A stretch of DNA of 64,000 nucleotides from positions 169,976-233,975 of the forward strand of contig PDUO01000039.1 of NCBI GenBank assembly GCA_003008705.1, read 5' to 3'. The translations under genes and the position numbers were made by a program. This stretch comes from Pezicula radicicola (taxonomy: Eukaryota; Ascomycota; Leotiomycetes; Helotiales; Dermateaceae). A model generated the notes under the pieces. That model searched no databases. It saw nothing but the letters and a program-made list of their open reading frames with translations, and was not told where the DNA came from. Of the stretch, positions 45,701 through 56,970 are shown in pieces (positions within the stretch are counted from its first letter, which is position 1; every line of letters starts with the position of its first letter).

Positions 45701-46040
45701 ATCCGTCGTTCTCGTTGCAACTGGTTCAGGAATCGGTCCAATGCTTCCCGTCATCTACGCGAAGAAAGTGCCCGCGCGAATCTTCTGGTCAACTCCTCAC
45801 CCTGAGAAGACCTTCGGGATGGAAGTTATAGACGCAGTCAAGGAAAATGACCCTGGCGCCGTGATACATAACACAAAGACGATGGGACGGCCGGACATGG
45901 TGGGTATCACGTACCGGTTGTTAAGAGAGAGTGGGGCTGAGGCAGTGTGTATTATAAGTAATCAGAAGTTGACGCAGATGGTGGTTTATGCGATGGAGAG
46001 CAGGGGCATTCCCGCTTTTGGAGCCATTTTTGATTCTTGA
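42729..46040 (+). CDS. tmpL: TmpL-like fusion: NRPS-type adenylation domain plus ferric-reductase-like membrane flavoprotein
   Basis: Eight exons (42729-43290, 43339-43473, 43527-43609, 43659-43762, 43819-44103, 44155-44248, 44307-44348, 44397-46040) with seven introns of 48-58 nt in consistent phase give 982 residues. Residues 1-505 form an AMP-binding domain with IYTSGTTGLPKG (A3), YNCCGPTEVT (A5), FNTGDLCRW (A7), GRADDQVKIKGFRVEL (A8) and NGKIDKRAL (A10). There is no thiolation domain. Residues of about 560-780 hold roughly six membrane helices with His pairs (VYHIGGLHSG, ELIHRFAGW), and about 790-982 an FAD/NAD(P)-binding part (VLVATGSGIGPMLPVIY, CIISNQKLTQMVVYAM). This is the layout of fungal TmpL, which affects intracellular redox balance, and of the related TmpA flavoproteins. 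The adenylated substrate is unknown. No damage was seen. Confidence 0.88.
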
Positions 46041-46689
46041 GTAGGAATAGGAGGAGGATTAGGGAAAAGTGGTACTTGGTTGTTTGTTACGATGTGTCCT
46101 TCCAAACCTGTCCTGCCTTTGCCCTTTTGTCTTTTTCTTTTCTTTGTGTTGCAACGTCAATATCTGGTATTTCATTTATTAGTTATTTCATATGTTGAAC
46201 CTCGTTGCCCTGGCCAAGTAGAAGCTAGCGGCTCGTGCCGAGACTAAGCCTAATCGGGAATAGCCCGGTAGGTAGTTTCGACTACAAGAACCACTCTCTT
46301 AGTTATTAGCTATTAGAAACCAATCAATCCATCGTCAACACACTCAAATATAGGCATACTACGTGAGAAGCACTAGCCTGCTTGTTAAGTAGTTGACAAG
46401 GATTAGAAACCACTAAAATCGGTATATAGAATATACCGACACTTTGGCTTTAAGATTTCAAGGCATTGTACAAAATCTATCCAGAATCGCTTCGGCAACA
46501 GGTTTTGTCACCGGCTACAATTAGAAAAACTTTCAAGGATTTTCATCGCAAGCCCATTCTGGATCCCTTGTGCCAACTCAAACACTGGGTAGCTGGGCGG
46601 GTGTAAGACTCGAAGTCCAGGGACGGTCTGGACAAGACTTAGTGAATTCTACACAATTCTTATGTCATTTGCTTAGGAACCAATTACCC
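46041..46689. other. Intergenic, no gene
   Basis: T-rich 3' flank of the preceding gene, then sequence with only short frames up to the STAND relic. Confidence 0.5.
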
Positions 46690-47430
46690 TGCCCATCAAG
46701 TCAGCCTCAAACTTGGCCTTCTCTTCGAATTGTCTTAGGAGCCGTACCCTAACACGATAGCCAGTGTAGGAGGTCGACGAATTCTGCTTCTTCTAGTCTT
46801 TGCTCATATATGCGACTTTGATTAGCCAGGCGAGCTAGAGAGACCTCGATATTGCCTGCTTGCTCCTAGCTACGTATATCACCCAGTTTCTATACTTCAG
46901 CTTCCCTCTTTATTGATTTTGCTCATACTCGCAAAGTCCACCGATCGAATGGTATTCTTAAGCTTTCGGACTGCGGCAGACTCGCTGAAGAAGTCGATGG
47001 TTTTCGCAAGGAACCTAAGGATTTTTGTATATAGCTTAATCAGGGCGGTCTCGGTATCTACTATGAAAGAGCTCGTGCTAGTCATATGCATCGTCTCAAA
47101 ATGTTAGTATCGCGTTATCAACTCGGCAATCGTCTCTAAACTACACATCATCTTCGCATGGATCTTGAAATCGTTTACCACGACGTTTAGCAAGAAGCGA
47201 ACTCTAGCCCAGGGTAGGGCGGTATAAGCAGGATCATACTGTATGGCCACATCACGCACTTTGTTGAACTTGTTGATCCACTTTATGATCCTTTCGAGCG
47301 CGTCGCGTATAATGATTTTTTCTCCCCTCGGCTTCTTCTATTTCCACTTCGGCCGCTCGGCATCTTTGAAATACAGCTTTGCCTCTGCAATTGGGCGGGC
47401 GGCATCAAATACTGCCGAGATAACATTCGT
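46690..47430 (-). pseudogene. Relic of a STAND NTPase (NACHT/NLR-like), N-terminal domain only
   Basis: One reverse-strand frame reads FDAARPIAEAKLYFKDAERP, TAG (47338-47340), IIIRDALERIIKWINKFNKV, then IQYDPAYTALPWARVRFLLN with VVVNDF, TAA (47104-47106), ETALIKLYTKILRFLAKTID and FFSESAAVRKLKNTIRSVD. After further breaks it reads ANQSRIYEQRLEEAEFVDLL followed by HWLS. The D..YAALPWA.VRF.L.......F block followed by Y..IL.FL..A..YF is the helical N-terminal domain placed before NACHT in many fungal STAND proteins that act in non-self recognition. The NACHT and repeat domains expected downstream (below 46690) are absent. Stops and frame breaks show it is inactive. Confidence 0.65.
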
Positions 47431-48550
47431 CCGGTTCGTTCAACCGCGGTCAATGATAACTCCCTAGTGGCGGCTGGAAGCAAAAGATAGGCCCTTTCCT
47501 AAAGGTCTTGACGTGCTGGTGCTTGAGGTGCAGATATGACGGTGAGTGGACTGTAGCTGGTAGGTGTTGAAAGAGACAGAAAGCCCCTCGTGCTCAGTCA
47601 CTTGCGGGTAAGATTGCTTAATGTTAAGGGTTCGTAAACATCCTTTCGGAATACTCTTGATGTTTGCTTCCAAAAGTTCTTATTTCAATATGTAAGGTAC
47701 CTTTCCTTGTGAAATTGGGATTGTGTGCGCTCTACCACCCAGCCTTCTCTGGTTTTTGGTTCTGGGCACCGGGCTAGACTGAATGGGGCCCCGGTTATGG
47801 GAGGCGCGGGGGGGAGGGCTTGGCAATCCATGTGGCACGTGCGGTAGAAGGTTCCTACCTAACCAGCGCAATATTTTCTTAATAAACAAAATTGTACGTC
47901 GAAGAGTTAGGTAGTGTGGAGTTGGTTTAGCTACGTGATGACGGGAATGGAAAATATTTGCTCCAGCAAATCGTAGATAGTTATCGCGCACCGCTTTCTA
48001 GTTTAGATCAATCACACTTGCTACCCTCAATAAATTGCTGGCTGAAATGCACGTGTAGCGACAGGGTGTGTACGTATTGACTACAACACCAACAATATAC
48101 AAGCGAGTAACTTCAACAGCGACTCAAACTCCGTACTCATCGCTTGCAACACTCTCTACTAACACTCAACTCGGTAACTTAATCGCATTTCTCTGTAGCT
48201 CTCTTACAACCCTGTTAATGCGCCTTGCATTTAGCTCCCCCTTACTTGCCCTCTGAAGCCTTCAATATCGATCAAGTCATTACCGATCTAACTATAGTCC
48301 TTAGTAATTACTTTGGCGGGAAGCGACGCGAACGTGGTTGGGACTTACCCTCTGGTCACAACTTCTTCTAAGAAGTAAACGCTTCCCCTGACTAGGTAGG
48401 GGCGAATGCGATGTAGCGAAGTGATTGTAGGTACCACAATTATATAAATATTAGTAGCCTTAGGTTTTATCTTAATAAATTATAAGTATTAGAGTAGAAG
48501 TTATATAAAGCTACTACTAGATCTTTATTTCAACCTTAGTATAAAATATA
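47431..48550. other. No supported gene; possible LTR-like sequence
   Basis: Around 47911-47945 the phrase GTAGTGTGGAGTTGG and a nearby ACGTGATGACG resemble GTAGTGTGGAGATGG and ACGTGCTGACG at about 60131-60170, just before the gypsy element. This might be a degraded solo LTR or a shared promoter-like repeat. AT-rich at 48430-48520. The ORF at 48068-48256 is not recognisable. Confidence 0.4.
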
Positions 48551-48900
48551 CTAGGCTTATACAAAAAAGTGATTCCTGGCGGCTGGTCCTCAAATGACAC
48601 ATCAGAATGCCATGCAGTGAGGAGATTTCGATTCTGTAGATTCGCATCATTGTTAGGATCTCCAGTAGGCGAGCGATGTACAATTTGAATCTCCGGTCTG
48701 CAAGTTACTCGAACACTAGTTATTATTATTGCTTCTCCTACGGTACTGTGCTGCACTCCGTACCTGCCGCACCTGTATATGTAAAGGCAGTGTGAACCTC
48801 TATTACCTCGGCCGTCTGCATATTCCCAAGCCTGCGCAGTACCATTCGTATCCATCAGAGTCGGAATTCTCAAGTAATTTGAGAGGGCCATCTAGAGAGA
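48551..48900 (-). pseudogene. Relic of a TauD/TfdA-type 2-oxoglutarate-dependent dioxygenase
   Basis: The reverse strand reads RPEIQIVHRSPTGDPNNDAN then LLTAWHSDVSFEDQPPGITF and LY. WHSDVSFEDQPPG.TFL is the iron-binding HxD strand of fungal taurine-dioxygenase-like enzymes, preceded by the expected PEI..V section. The part before it (48720-48900) is out of order and the C-terminal half with the second iron His and the 2-oxoglutarate-binding Arg is missing, replaced by AT-rich DNA. It is a fragment of an enzyme that oxidises sulfonates or related small acids. Confidence 0.65.
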
Positions 48901-49732
48901 AGATAAGTAGGATTTGGAGGCATGTATCATGACCGTTACGCGACGCCATTATGGATCCTGAAAAAACCGTAAATGGTATAATCTGTACATACAATCCCCT
49001 ACTCGACCGAACATTGACTTCGAATGAGAAGAAAAAGGCGGTCACCAGCACCATTAGAGCGAGCCTCGTCCTCGAACTTGCGATCCGACTATGATACTCC
49101 ACAGTCTCTAGGAGGCTACCGCCCAACAACATCAGGTAGTTCAACGGCGTCCAATCTGCCTTTGTACTCGTCGTTGCGGAATTTACCCAAGGTTCCTACA
49201 CCACCGAACGATGCTGGTTCGCAGAAGTTCAGGAACTTACTAATCTCTTTGGCACTGACACCAACCAAATGGGAGAACCTAGAAGAGAGTTAAAGATAAT
49301 AAATAAAGGAAATTATTAAATTATTCTATAAAGAAATAAATAAGTTTTAATAAGTCTAAGGATCTACTAAGAGTATAACTTATTTATTCCTCTTTTAGTA
49401 TTAACTTAGTATACATTAACTTAACTAACCCTCCCAGGAGGAGGGCGGTCACATAACCACTCCAGATACTCACCCCAGCTGTTGTATATGGCTAACGCCT
49501 TTAGGAATAGTCCAGCGATCTAGGATCCGGAGATTAGCCAGCATAGAAATCTAGAAATCTAGAAATATAAATCAATCAATAAAGGAATTCAAGAGTAAAC
49601 CAACCAACAAACAAACATCGATTGCCAATAACGCGCCGCAACAATCCTGTGAATCGTTGATCCGAGTCCCCAAGACCAGTCCTGTCGCACCTCGTTGCAT
49701 TGCCTAGAGCCACTCCCTAAATCAATCCAAAC
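48901..49732. other. Unassigned region with one forward ORF and an AT-rich block
   Basis: A forward ORF at 49024-49293 (89 codons) has a natural-looking Arg/Ser/Pro-rich start and ends abruptly in [17 protein letters not shown], right where AT-rich DNA begins (49290-49430). It could be the surviving 5' part of a gene cut by the AT-rich segment, but I do not recognise it. Overlapping reverse-strand frames are equally open. Confidence 0.35.
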
Positions 49733-50224
49733 ATGCCAACCACACCACAGCCAGCAGAAGAAGGTAAGTTCTTGCGCCGCAAGAAGAACACAACCAAGAC
49801 AGAAACAACAGCTAAAATCAATAATCCACTCTCTACAGCTACAGCCCCCGGCTTTGACAAGGATCTCCCCATTGCCTTGGCTCTAGTACAGTACCTACCA
49901 GACAGTAAGTCATTCGTTCTATTTCCTCAGCAGCAGTTGTTGGGTGCTTGTAGGCTTACAGAGACGAAAACAACAGATCAGGTTGATGTTCAGCAAGTCG
50001 AAGTAGAGAGTACTTGCACCCTCATTATGTCTGATCATATCAGTATTCGCCGCCTCACCCTTCCCGGCTGTTCGGTCCAGCGTGTTTACACCTGGCCGGC
50101 ATTCAATAGCCGTGTACTCGAGTTCAGCATTGGTGGCTTGATTGTAGCCTTTGCGGTGCGCCAATTAGCAGGTGCTTCCCTTATATTCGTTGAGGCATAC
50201 ACCAACTATCGTCGCGCGGTCTAA
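49733..50224 (+). CDS. Hypothetical protein, single exon
   Basis: An ORF of 163 residues with a Lys/Thr-rich first third and then a regular, non-repetitive part (FDKDLPIALALVQYLPDSKS, SDHISIRRLTLPGCSVQRVY, LEFSIGGLIVAFAVRQLAGA) ending EAYTNYRRAV. The alternation of hydrophobic and polar residues in the second part suggests a beta-rich domain. GTAAGT words inside the ORF (49763 and 49903) could be splice donors, so the true protein may lack some N-terminal residues. I recognise no family. The codon use and lack of stops make it a fair gene candidate among decayed neighbours. Confidence 0.45.
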   Translation: MPTTPQPAEEGKFLRRKKNTTKTETTAKINNPLSTATAPGFDKDLPIALALVQYLPDSKSFVLFPQQQLLGACRLTETKTTDQVDVQQVEVESTCTLIMSDHISIRRLTLPGCSVQRVYTWPAFNSRVLEFSIGGLIVAFAVRQLAGASLIFVEAYTNYRRAV

Positions 50225-53200
50225 GATGAATGTAAATGTACCTACCTGCCCTATCCTCGCCTCGGTAGACTCACAAGCTATAGGACTCTGTTGACCTGGC
50301 TTGCAGACTCCTTTCGATACATCAAGAATAAGACGCAATGACAATATTATGGCTGCTTGGACTGGACTCTGAACCTTACACTTTGACGCGCTTTTTTTAG
50401 GGCTTTTCTATCTTCGGTGCTTTGGGCACAGCGATGGTGTTCTCATTTGGCGTTTGGGGTAGTGGTGGGGGATTTAAGTCTATAAAACTGGGCGATTTTG
50501 TACAGTAGACAGGATTTACCTTCACAACAACAGAACCACTACATTGCCAAACTCTAGAAATCTACATCACTAAGGAACTGTATAGAAAGGGATATATCGA
50601 CATTAGGTGGTTAAAAGAAGTAAAGGGGAAGTCTAATAAAAGAGTCTAAGAATATTATAGTGTAGAGAGAGACTAGAGACTATATCCTTTTTACCTAAGA
50701 TTCTCTAACTACTATATATTACTATACGATAGTTTAGTCTCCTAAGTAATATACATATCCTTATAAACCCTTTATTTATAAGCTATTAAAAAAGTACTTT
50801 TAAAGTATATAATAAAATTCTAATAACTATGTAATAAATTAATATATCTCCTTTGCCCCAACCCCCCCGAGCCAGTTGCTCGGTAAACAAGGGGAAACGG
50901 GAAAGGAACTATCTAGGTATATGTCTTAATTTTTTTTCTTTTTTTCTCTCACTTACCTTGCCTTGAATTTTTTTTGGTTTCTGTTACTACTAGTAGGAGA
51001 GAGATAACGATTTTTTTCTTTATCTTCTACTTCAATTTTTCTGGCTTTATATAAACCTAGCTGTCTATCTACTTACCAAAAGCCATGCACTCACCCAATC
51101 ACTGTATACACTTTCCATCTAGCTTATCTTTCCATCCTAAACTTTATTTTCATATTCAACTTAGTCTACTCTTGACTTACTTACTTACCTTGACTCTCTT
51201 CATATCTTGATATCATTTTAAAGATTTCAAATTTTCAAAAAGGAAAAAAAAAAAAAAAAGAGGGCGGATTTGATTCGATTCCTATTCTAGATCCACTTGA
51301 TTTCAAAATGTCTTCTCGCAAGAATACTACCCCGGTAGATCCAAAACCAATGGTAAGAGAAAAAAAACCCCCCTACATCCCTCCAAAGCGGCCCCTCCTT
51401 TCCTTTGGCCAAAACATATTCGTATATCGCTAAGCCGACCCGAAATGCGTAACATAAGGAGAGAGATGATAGGCCTTTTTAAACCGCCTTGTAATCCAAG
51501 CCTTAGAGATGGAATTAATTAATAGACATGATTTTAAGTAGTTTTTATTTCCCCTAATATCAATCAAGTAAGTATTCACGAAGCAAAGGCCTCGCTACCA
51601 GGCCGGGTGCTTAATCTCTATCTAAATGGGTAATATATACTAACGAGGGGATAGAAATAGAGAAAATGTCCTCTGTTATCTGCCTATACAGCCTAACCTC
51701 TGCCTGTATAGCCCAACCTCTCTACCTTTACCTCGCAGAGCCTCTAGAGAACAAGCTACAGGAGTGGTGGCCAGTAGCGCTCGTACAGAGCTATCACTCT
51801 ATCTAGCCCGACTAAAGAAAGCTCGTTGCACATCACATCAGCAACTACTTTCTGCCTTCTTTTTAGTCGGTGCATGTACATTAATTACTAGCTTCTAACT
51901 TTCCAGAATCCAGAGCGGATGACTCCCGAACACTTAGAAATACTTAACTTACCCCCTTAGTTACCATTTCACCTGTTTACAGTAACTGCAGCCAATTCAG
52001 CCGCCTATTTAATTCAGTTCACTCACACCACTCAGTTCATGAGCACATCGCCGACAAACACAGATTATTCTATATATAGAATTTATCCTACCTATAACCA
52101 GACCCCTACTTCCCCCTTCTTCACCCTAACGGGCCGCTAAAAAGTCTTGTTTAACACGATCGATATTCGAAGTCCTTATTGATACGGGTTTCTGAAAAAG
52201 TCACCACCACCACCTAGAGTTGAAATTCTATGGAGAACTGGGTTCTTATCAACAATAATCCCCTCTTGACCCTACTTTCATACGCAGCGCAATCCTTCTT
52301 AAAAATAAGTTGGAGGCAGGAGGCATCGGCTTGCGCAGGGGGGGATCGGGGTCGAGGTCGAGGTCGAGGTCGGCGTTGTTAAAAGGAATATCGAACTGCG
52401 TGAAAGAAAAATGGCAGAGCGAGAGAACGATTGTGATAGATAGCTTCATTGGGTTTAAGTGTTTTCTTGATTAAGTCAGACATCGCAACGGATCCCTCAT
52501 TACTAGGTTGCCTAACTTGGAGGACAGACTGGCTTAGGTTTAGGCTTGCGTAGATGTCTGAAAGCTGTTCCACCTACTATAATAAGCGGCTAGATACTGC
52601 GGCAAACTCGTGATTTTAAATGGGACGAAGGATCTTTGTTGCATATATCGCTTTTCTTAAGTTGTAAACATTATAACTACCCCAAATTCTGTTCGCCTTG
52701 AGACTACTTGGCGTTACTCAATCTATAAAGATCCTAAGTAGTACATCATCACACGTAACTTCCACCGCAGGGAAAGGAAGATTCGGATTCTGCGCCGAAA
52801 GTTTGACGACCTAGCCCCTCTACAAATACAAGCGCAGAAGACAGTCTTGGTTCATAGTTACTCGACTCGTCCCAAAACTAATAGGTACGCTGGGAGACTT
52901 TAAACGGCCTACAACGATGATAGCTGTTGAAAACAATCATCATGTCAGTAGATAGCTGCTTAGAGGTGAGGATTTGTTGGAATTCTTCCAACTTACACGC
53001 TATAGACGCTATGGAGTTTGGTGTGATTTCTTGTCTTTGGTCTTCCCTACATAAAGACTAATTAAGACGAAGGATCAGGGTGTGCACAGGTCAGGACAGG
53101 TACTGTACTATACTGTACTGTACGAAGTGCGGGTGTGTCGGCCGCCGCGGCCGACAACATGGAAACTGCATTGCATTGTTGTGTTCCATCATGAAGAAGA

Positions 53201-53258
53201 TATACATCGACATTCCACCATCATAGATAGATCGATCCACATGTAAGCCGCCGCCGAC
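50225..53258. other. Gene-poor region with AT-rich block and a possible first exon
   Basis: 50620-50850 is strongly AT-rich. At 51160-51345 the sequence looks like a fungal leader and start: a T/C-rich stretch, a poly-A run, then an ATG at 51309 giving MSSRKNTTPVDPKPM before a GTAAGA donor. No continuing exon is recognisable downstream, so it may be a beheaded gene. On the reverse strand, 52249-52449 encodes 66 residues starting with a signal-peptide-like run (MKLSITIVLSLCHFSF) and a DLDLDLDPDP repeat; it is too weak to call a gene. A TACTGTAC-rich run is at 53100-53122. Confidence 0.4.
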
Positions 53259-53723
53259 ATGGAGTCACAAATGTTCACCGACTCGACCGACACCAACCTC
53301 GTCGTCGTCGACACGTCGTCGGCGAACCTGGCGCATGGCGGCCCAAACGTACCAATACTGCAGGACCTGCTATCTCCTCCTCCAGGACCTCGATCATCTT
53401 CCCCACTGCCATCTGGCCCACCACCACCACCCTACTCTGCGGAACCCTTCTTGCCAAGTCAAACCAATCCATTAAAGAACGATTTCATCATGAATTCACC
53501 ACCTCAGCCAGCTCCACCAGCTATCCAAACCTATGCAATCGATATACATGTTGGTCCTATTCTAGTCAAGTTATTTCGCCACCGCTGCTCGTGTGCCGAA
53601 GGCGTTCGCGACCTTGTCTTCCTCGCCATCTACTTGTTTGTCTTTGGAGGAGTCTTGTTCGTTGTTGGAGCAGTCGGCTTTGTTTCAGCTATGAATCTAT
53701 GGGCTCTGCTCTTCCGCAAGTAG
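53259..53723 (+). CDS. Hypothetical proline-rich single-pass membrane protein
   Basis: A single exon of 154 residues from an ATG at 53259. Residues 1-90 are Pro/Ser-rich and probably disordered, with PPPGPRSSSPLPSGPPPPPY. Then comes a short conserved-looking stretch (QTYAIDIHVGPILVKLFRHR with CSCAEG) and a C-terminal hydrophobic helix of about 30 residues (LVFLAIYLFVFGGVLFVVGA) ending near the stop, so it would be a tail-anchored or type II membrane protein. A C/G-rich coding style and a clean leader favour a real gene. Function unknown. Confidence 0.55.
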   Translation: MESQMFTDSTDTNLVVVDTSSANLAHGGPNVPILQDLLSPPPGPRSSSPLPSGPPPPPYSAEPFLPSQTNPLKNDFIMNSPPQPAPPAIQTYAIDIHVGPILVKLFRHRCSCAEGVRDLVFLAIYLFVFGGVLFVVGAVGFVSAMNLWALLFRK

Positions 53724-54842
53724 GATTACCTACCCCCTTACCCCCTGACGAATTGACTTGATGCAGAAGCTAATCGTTCCTCTCTTACTTGTAGCAACAA
53801 CGTATAACTTCCTCTCGCTTCTCCTTTCTCGGATTATATTTGGTTGGGCATAAGAAGAGGAATAGGGCTGGTAGTATAGCAATGGGGACAGCAGCATAGC
53901 GTTTCTTTCAGATAATGGTTCTGTCTTTTGGCGCATGGGTTGGAAGGGTGTTATTTGGAGAATAATACCCCGGGGACGGAGTACTAGCGTCTTTTCGTAT
54001 GTCACTGCAATTGCAGTCGCATAGGTAACTAAAAGCACTCTTCAAGGTCTTTCCAATTCCACGAAAGATTATTCTAAATAAACAAGACAATAAGGCCTGA
54101 TTGTCTGTGAAACCCGACCTATTTGTAAGTTGTAATTCGCAACAGACTGCTCTCCCTCAAGTATTTCAACATTGCAGTGGTCAGTATATCCTTCTCCAAC
54201 CCCGTTCCACCCCAATAACCTCCCTTCCCTCCCGATCAACATCCTCGTTCCCTGAAAGCCGGAATCAAGCCTACCTATACATATTCAACCTATACATATT
54301 CAAGCTTAAATCTCACCTAAAATCAAAGGCCAGCCTCCACGGCAGTGGCCTCGGGACGGCCAACCTAACCCCTAACGAGTCAGATGATAAGTTAGAGTGG
54401 AGTCTGAATTGCCGAGTCTTTCATTAATTCGTGCAAGTGTTTCAGCATATGCAAAATGTCTTCTTTTCCGGAGATGGTCATCTAGCACGCCTCGATTCTT
54501 GAGGTGAACCTAAGCAAGAAATTCTGGAAACATTTGAGTTGAGAAGTATGTACAGGTCGGCCGTGACCTTATAACTAACTAACTATACGTGATCATTTTC
54601 CACAGCCAGATCATTGACAACCGCGATCGCTATACTTAATGGTTGTCGGATTCTGCGAATGCCGACTGGCTCCGGGACAGCCAGTATAGGACCACCTTTG
54701 CAGGACTTCGGAGAGTTGGTTTCGTGCTGTCCTTTACGTCTTGACCTCGATCATGGACGTCTTTACCGACGGATAAGGTACTTATTGTTCCAAACTGTGG
54801 TGTTGCCAAGTCTGGTTAGATAGTCCCGGAGCTCCTCAGGCG
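53724..54842. other. Intergenic, no gene
   Basis: Short frames only. A direct repeat CTATACATATTCAA occurs twice near 54278-54302. Nothing else was recognised. Confidence 0.5.
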
Positions 54843-55555
54843 TCAGGTATTGTCGAACACTCCTCTCTGGCTGCAGATTCCAAAACCCTGGCTGGGTTCC
54901 AGAGATGTGAATGCTTTGATGCCGTATATGTATGGCCCTGCCTGTGCGACCACGGAGAGCGAAGTGACAGGGATGAGGTAGAGCATAACCATGATTGCCA
55001 GGAGAGCGGGACTAACGTAGGAGAGTATCCAGAGAATGGGTGGAAAGAGGATATTGACGACCATGAACATGAACTTGAAGGGCTGTAACGTGATCCAGTT
55101 AAAGATTATCACCAATCTCCAGGCGGGTCCGTTCAAGGCACGATCATATTGCTGGACCCTCGCTTGGATGTCAGCCTACTCTACCCGTGTATCTTGGAGG
55201 AATTGCCACAGGTGCCGCGTGAAAATGCGATAGTTCCACAGCACGCTGCGTTGGATGCGACGTCGCATGAGTAGAAAGAATGGCGGCTGAAAGTGTGGAG
55301 CGATAGAGGAGGGTGGCATTGATGAGCCTGGGACGGACAAGACTACGATTGAGGAGGCTGTGGTTGCTGCGATTGCTGCGATTGAGTTAGCGGTAAAGAC
55401 GAGAGCAAGCATGCAGATGGATTTGGTTTTGGTGGTGCGCGAGGACGAGGAGGTAGACTTACTTGCATTAGCTTATTATTAAGGACGAACGAACATTGGC
55501 GTTGGTGGAGAAGCATAGTCATAGCATCAAGCGTCCAAGAAAGAAAGGAGATCAA
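54843..55555 (-). pseudogene. Unrecognised multi-pass membrane protein broken by a TAG
   Basis: The reverse-strand frame from about 55412 reads LALVFTANSIAAIAATTASS, then LMRRRIQRSVLWNYRIFTRH with LWQFLQDTRVE, a TAG at 55176-55178, and without any shift ADIQARVQQYDRALNGPAWR followed by three hydrophobic stretches (MFMVVNILFPPILWILSYVS, LLAIMVMLYLIPVTSLSVVA). A short upstream frame (55470-55555) may be an earlier exon. The single TAG would arise from CAG. The layout, with helices on both sides of a charged loop, resembles fungal integral membrane proteins of unknown function. It looks only recently inactivated; I cannot assign a family. Confidence 0.5.
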
Positions 55556-56152
55556 CTAACTGGCTGAATGCGGCCGTCAAGTTGCTTCTTGGTTTGGTTT
55601 GTTTGTCTCTCCTCTGTCTTGCAAGGCCTCGGATCTAAACGCAACCTCAAAATCTCTTCTCCCAAGTCGATTGATTTTGATTTGCTTTGCTTTCGAAAGG
55701 TGATCGCCAATTCGGTGTATATGTTGCATTTTCGAGGCGATTACAAGGAGGGAATTAGAAGGAAGACTTGACAGCTTGCTTCTTAAACTCATTTCTATAG
55801 ATCTATAGAACGGGGTGGCGGAGAACATAAGCTTGTTTATTATTCTTATACTTTTCTTTGTTTTTCGACGTTTAACTTGTCCTGCCTCCTCCTTCGTCCT
55901 CTCCTTCTTCTTCTTCTACTTCTTCTCATCCACGGATGAAGCCAATCTTGACCTCTTTGTTGGACTATTATTGCTCTGCGAAGCTACAGATCTCTCTGAG
56001 AGCAATGAAGCCTCAGCCTCTTCCTCTATCCAGGTCGATAAGTCACGATCATATCGAACGACGAGGTGAGTTTAAGGCGTTGAGTTGAGAAATAGAGCCA
56101 GTGACGGCAAGATCGACCACGCAAACCGGGCAAAGAGGAATTGTGGTGCACA

Positions 56153-56540
56153 TTACTGAATCGAGATGCGTGTATTGTAGTAAAGCAGTCTCAGATCTGG
56201 TGCTTGTTGCAGGATATGGACGACGACGCCTCGATTATCTTTTGGGGGGGAGGTGAATTTACAATCATCAAAGGCTTTATGTAGGTCCGTACGCAAGAGC
56301 AAGGTATTCTTGGGGTCCCGGAACAGGTTTGCGCTGTCTAGGGTCGTATTGTCATTATATTGGCCTATGAAATTGGACGAGAACCAAGTGCCTTCGTGGG
56401 TTGGGACCAAGTGTGCTACCTCTGTACTCGTCGAGTGGCCCTAGACGCTGTAGACGATATCACGTTGCTGCACTGCGCGGGTGAGGTCTGACCGAGCCGT
56501 GTTTAGGGAGGGTGTCTGGAGATTTGCAACGCTTGCCTAG
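56153..56540 (-). pseudogene. Relic of a fungal HNH-endonuclease-domain protein
   Basis: The reverse-strand frame gives AHLVPTHEGTWFSSNFIGQY, then LFRDPKNTLLLRTDLHKAFD and DCKFTSPPKD. EAAHLVP...W, N.LLLR.DLH..FD is the metal-binding HNH_2-type fold frequent in fungal proteins of unknown role. The preceding section, which should contain RD..C.VTG, is present as RDIVYSV-stop-GHS, so a TAG and a lost Cys break it. No flanking domains are recognisable. Confidence 0.6.
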
Positions 56541-56970
56541 GCTCCGTGTAGCAAGTGTGGGAACTCCCAGTCCAGGAAGGTCGGCACCACAGGCTATCGG
56601 AAGGGGGGGGGGAGGGAGGTTGGGTCGTCGTGATGGGCGTCTGTGGGAGCAAGGCTGTTAGCATGCGACGAGAAAGCAGAGATTACATATACATACCTCT
56701 GTCAATGTTGTTTCTACATCATAGTACCGACGAAGCAGATCTCTTAGCCAAAGTACGAGGAACGTTAAAAATGATGATGACAATTATTGGAGGAAGGGGG
56801 AAGAAGGGGAGAAGGGGGCCACTTGGATAAATCACGTAACTATATAAACCAGCTCTCTTATTATTCCAGCGCAGCTGTGTTAGAAGCAATAAGTTCTATT
56901 TTCAAGTTAAGCAATTACTCTTTTAACTCTATTAAGATACAGAGCAATTTTTGGGTTAGACTCTATCACT
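56541..56970. other. Intergenic, no gene
   Basis: G-rich runs near 56605-56620 and 56795-56815. Short forward frames are not supported. It ends at the stop codon of the Ulp1-like gene. Confidence 0.5.

Noticed and set aside
47680..47991. Reverse ORF of 103 codons
   Set aside because: Basic, Pro/His-rich composition without motif, overlapping the possible LTR-like segment; likely chance.
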